Source of the DNA: Pseudomonadota bacterium
Lineage (GTDB): Bacteria > Pseudomonadota > Alphaproteobacteria > Rhizobiales > Xanthobacteraceae
Direction of reading: 5' to 3'
DNA: 64,000 bases
Assembly: GCA_023386635.1 (NCBI GenBank)
Contig: JAEWJH010000133.1
Location: 12,361 to 76,360, forward strand
Position numbers and translations under genes: made by a program. The notes below the pieces were generated by a model. That model was given only the letters and a program-made list of their open reading frames with translations. It did no database searches and had not been told where the DNA came from. Of the stretch, positions 63,078-64,000 are shown piece by piece. How positions within the stretch are numbered: the stretch's first letter is position 1; every line of letters begins with the position of its first letter.

Positions 63078-64000
63078 ATGCGGCGACAGGGATTGAGCGG
63101 CGTCAGGATTCTCGATCTGACGCGTCTCGCGCCGGGGCCTTACTGCACCATGCTGCTCGCCGACATGGGCGCGGAAGTGATTGTCGTCGGCGGCGGCAGC
63201 GGCAGCGCGCCGATCCCGGCGCTCTCCCGTGGCAAGACCTTCATCAGCCTCGACCTGAAAGCAGCGGCGGGACGTGATGCGTTTTGCCGGCTCGCCGACA
63301 CCGCCGATGTGGTGATCGAGGGCTATCGCCCCGGCGTGATGGCGCGTCTCGGCATCGATGCCGCGACCTTGCGCGCCCGCAACCCGCGCCTGATCTACTG
63401 CGCGATTACCGGTTACGGGCAGAGCGGCCCGATGGCATCTGCCGCCGGGCATGACATCAACTATGCAGGATTGTCCGGCGCGCTCGGCGCATTCGGCCCG
63501 GTCGATGGTCCGCCGGTCTTTCCGCTGAATCTGCTGGCCGACTTCGCCGGCGGCAGCCTGTTCGCGGCGATGGGGATTCTGGCCGCGCTCTATGAGCGCG
63601 AGCGGACCGGCGAGGGTCAGGTGATCGACGCCGCGATGGTCGACGGCTGCCTGTCGATGATGGCGATGCATCTGCCGGACTGGGGCCGGCCGGTCCTGCC
63701 GGCGCGGGGCGATGGGCTGCTCGCCGGCACGGCGCCGTTCTACCGCTGCTATTGTTGCGCCGACGGCCGCTATGTCGCCGTGGGCGCGCTGGAGCGGCGG
63801 TTCTTCGAGGCTCTTTGGGATGGTCTTGGCCTGCCGAAGCCGGCGCCGCCGCATTTCGACCGGCAGGCATGGCCGGCGATGAGCGAGCGGTTCGAGGCTT
63901 TGTTCCGAGCGCGCAGCCGCGATGCCTGGGTGGATCACTTCGCCGGCCGCGATTGCTGCGTCTCGCCGGTGCTCGACCCGGCCGAGGCGCTGGCGCATCC
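63078..64000 (+). CDS. CaiB/BaiF family, alpha-methylacyl-CoA racemase-like (3' end cut off)
   Basis: From ATG 63078 (GGGAGGCG in front) the frame stays open to the window end, over 307 codons. Family III CoA-transferase fold: Leu-Thr-Arg-Leu-Ala-Pro-Gly-Pro-Tyr-Cys-Thr, Leu-Ala-Asp-Met-Gly-Ala-Glu-Val, Gly-Tyr-Arg-Pro-Gly-Val. The racemase catalytic pair is present as His125 in Gly-His-Asp-Ile-Asn-Tyr and Asp155 in Leu-Ala-Asp-Phe-Ala-Gly, matching His126/Asp156 of mycobacterial MCR. This favours racemisation of 2-methylacyl-CoAs over CoA transfer. It is divergent from nadX. Confidence 0.92.
   Translation, partial: MRRQGLSGVRILDLTRLAPGPYCTMLLADMGAEVIVVGGGSGSAPIPALSRGKTFISLDLKAAAGRDAFCRLADTADVVIEGYRPGVMARLGIDAATLRARNPRLIYCAITGYGQSGPMASAAGHDINYAGLSGALGAFGPVDGPPVFPLNLLADFAGGSLFAAMGILAALYERERTGEGQVIDAAMVDGCLSMMAMHLPDWGRPVLPARGDGLLAGTAPFYRCYCCADGRYVAVGALERRFFEALWDGLGLPKPAPPHFDRQAWPAMSERFEALFRARSRDAWVDHFAGRDCCVSPVLDPAEALAH

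Overview
The window is GC-rich (by eye about 63-66%), densely coded DNA from an alphaproteobacterium. It most resembles Hyphomicrobiales relatives of Bradyrhizobium, Rhodopseudomonas or Pseudolabrys. The basis is the ilvB-ilvN-ilvC order next to miaA, the type of intergenic palindromic repeats, the number of orphan TctC-type binding proteins and IclR regulators, and the fused transaldolase/glucose-6-phosphate isomerase. No insertion sequence, prophage or CRISPR array is visible. The assignment rests on pattern recognition, not on a search.

Region 1 (1-13.4 kb) is mostly housekeeping: the end of miaA, branched-chain amino acid synthesis (ilvB, ilvN, ilvC and, further on, leuA), a NitT/TauT-type ABC transporter, a pyridoxal-kinase-like gene, a Nudix-like gene, ppk2, an LTXXQ/Spy-like periplasmic protein and tRNA-Lys(CUU). 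Both ilvB and leuA are preceded by short reading frames rich in Ile/Leu/Val or Leu codons, followed by hairpins. These are unannotated leader-peptide attenuators. Region 2 (13.5-20 kb) holds tamA-tamB (outer-membrane assembly) on the minus strand.

Region 3 (20-47.3 kb) is accessory catabolism. It has a hydrolase/racemase-like/APH/SDR group; an Lrp-controlled group with aspartate racemase, a BisC-like molybdoenzyme, a DapA-like aldolase, an SDR, a TctC protein and a DadA-like oxidase; a seven-gene minus-strand operon with an ABC importer, an ACMSD-type amidohydrolase and a TIM-barrel protein; and a plus-strand operon pairing an ABC importer with a cyclic amidohydrolase and a His-rich CobW GTPase, followed by a PuuE-like deacetylase and an isochorismatase-type amidase.

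Region 4 (47.4-62.1 kb) is the most interesting. A tight minus-strand operon, fgd-cofE-cofD-cofC-fbiC, encodes apparently all dedicated steps of coenzyme F420 synthesis plus a convincing F420-dependent glucose-6-phosphate dehydrogenase that keeps the actinobacterial phosphate-pocket and active-site residues. About 3 kb away, beyond an IclR regulator, a hydrolase and a second LLM (F420/FMN) oxidoreductase, lies tal-pgi/gnd/pgl: the rest of the oxidative pentose phosphate pathway, but with no zwf. The inference is that glucose-6-phosphate oxidation here feeds F420H2 to local F420-dependent reductases, a layout known mainly from actinobacteria. The window ends with nadX (L-aspartate dehydrogenase) and the start of an alpha-methylacyl-CoA-racemase-like gene.
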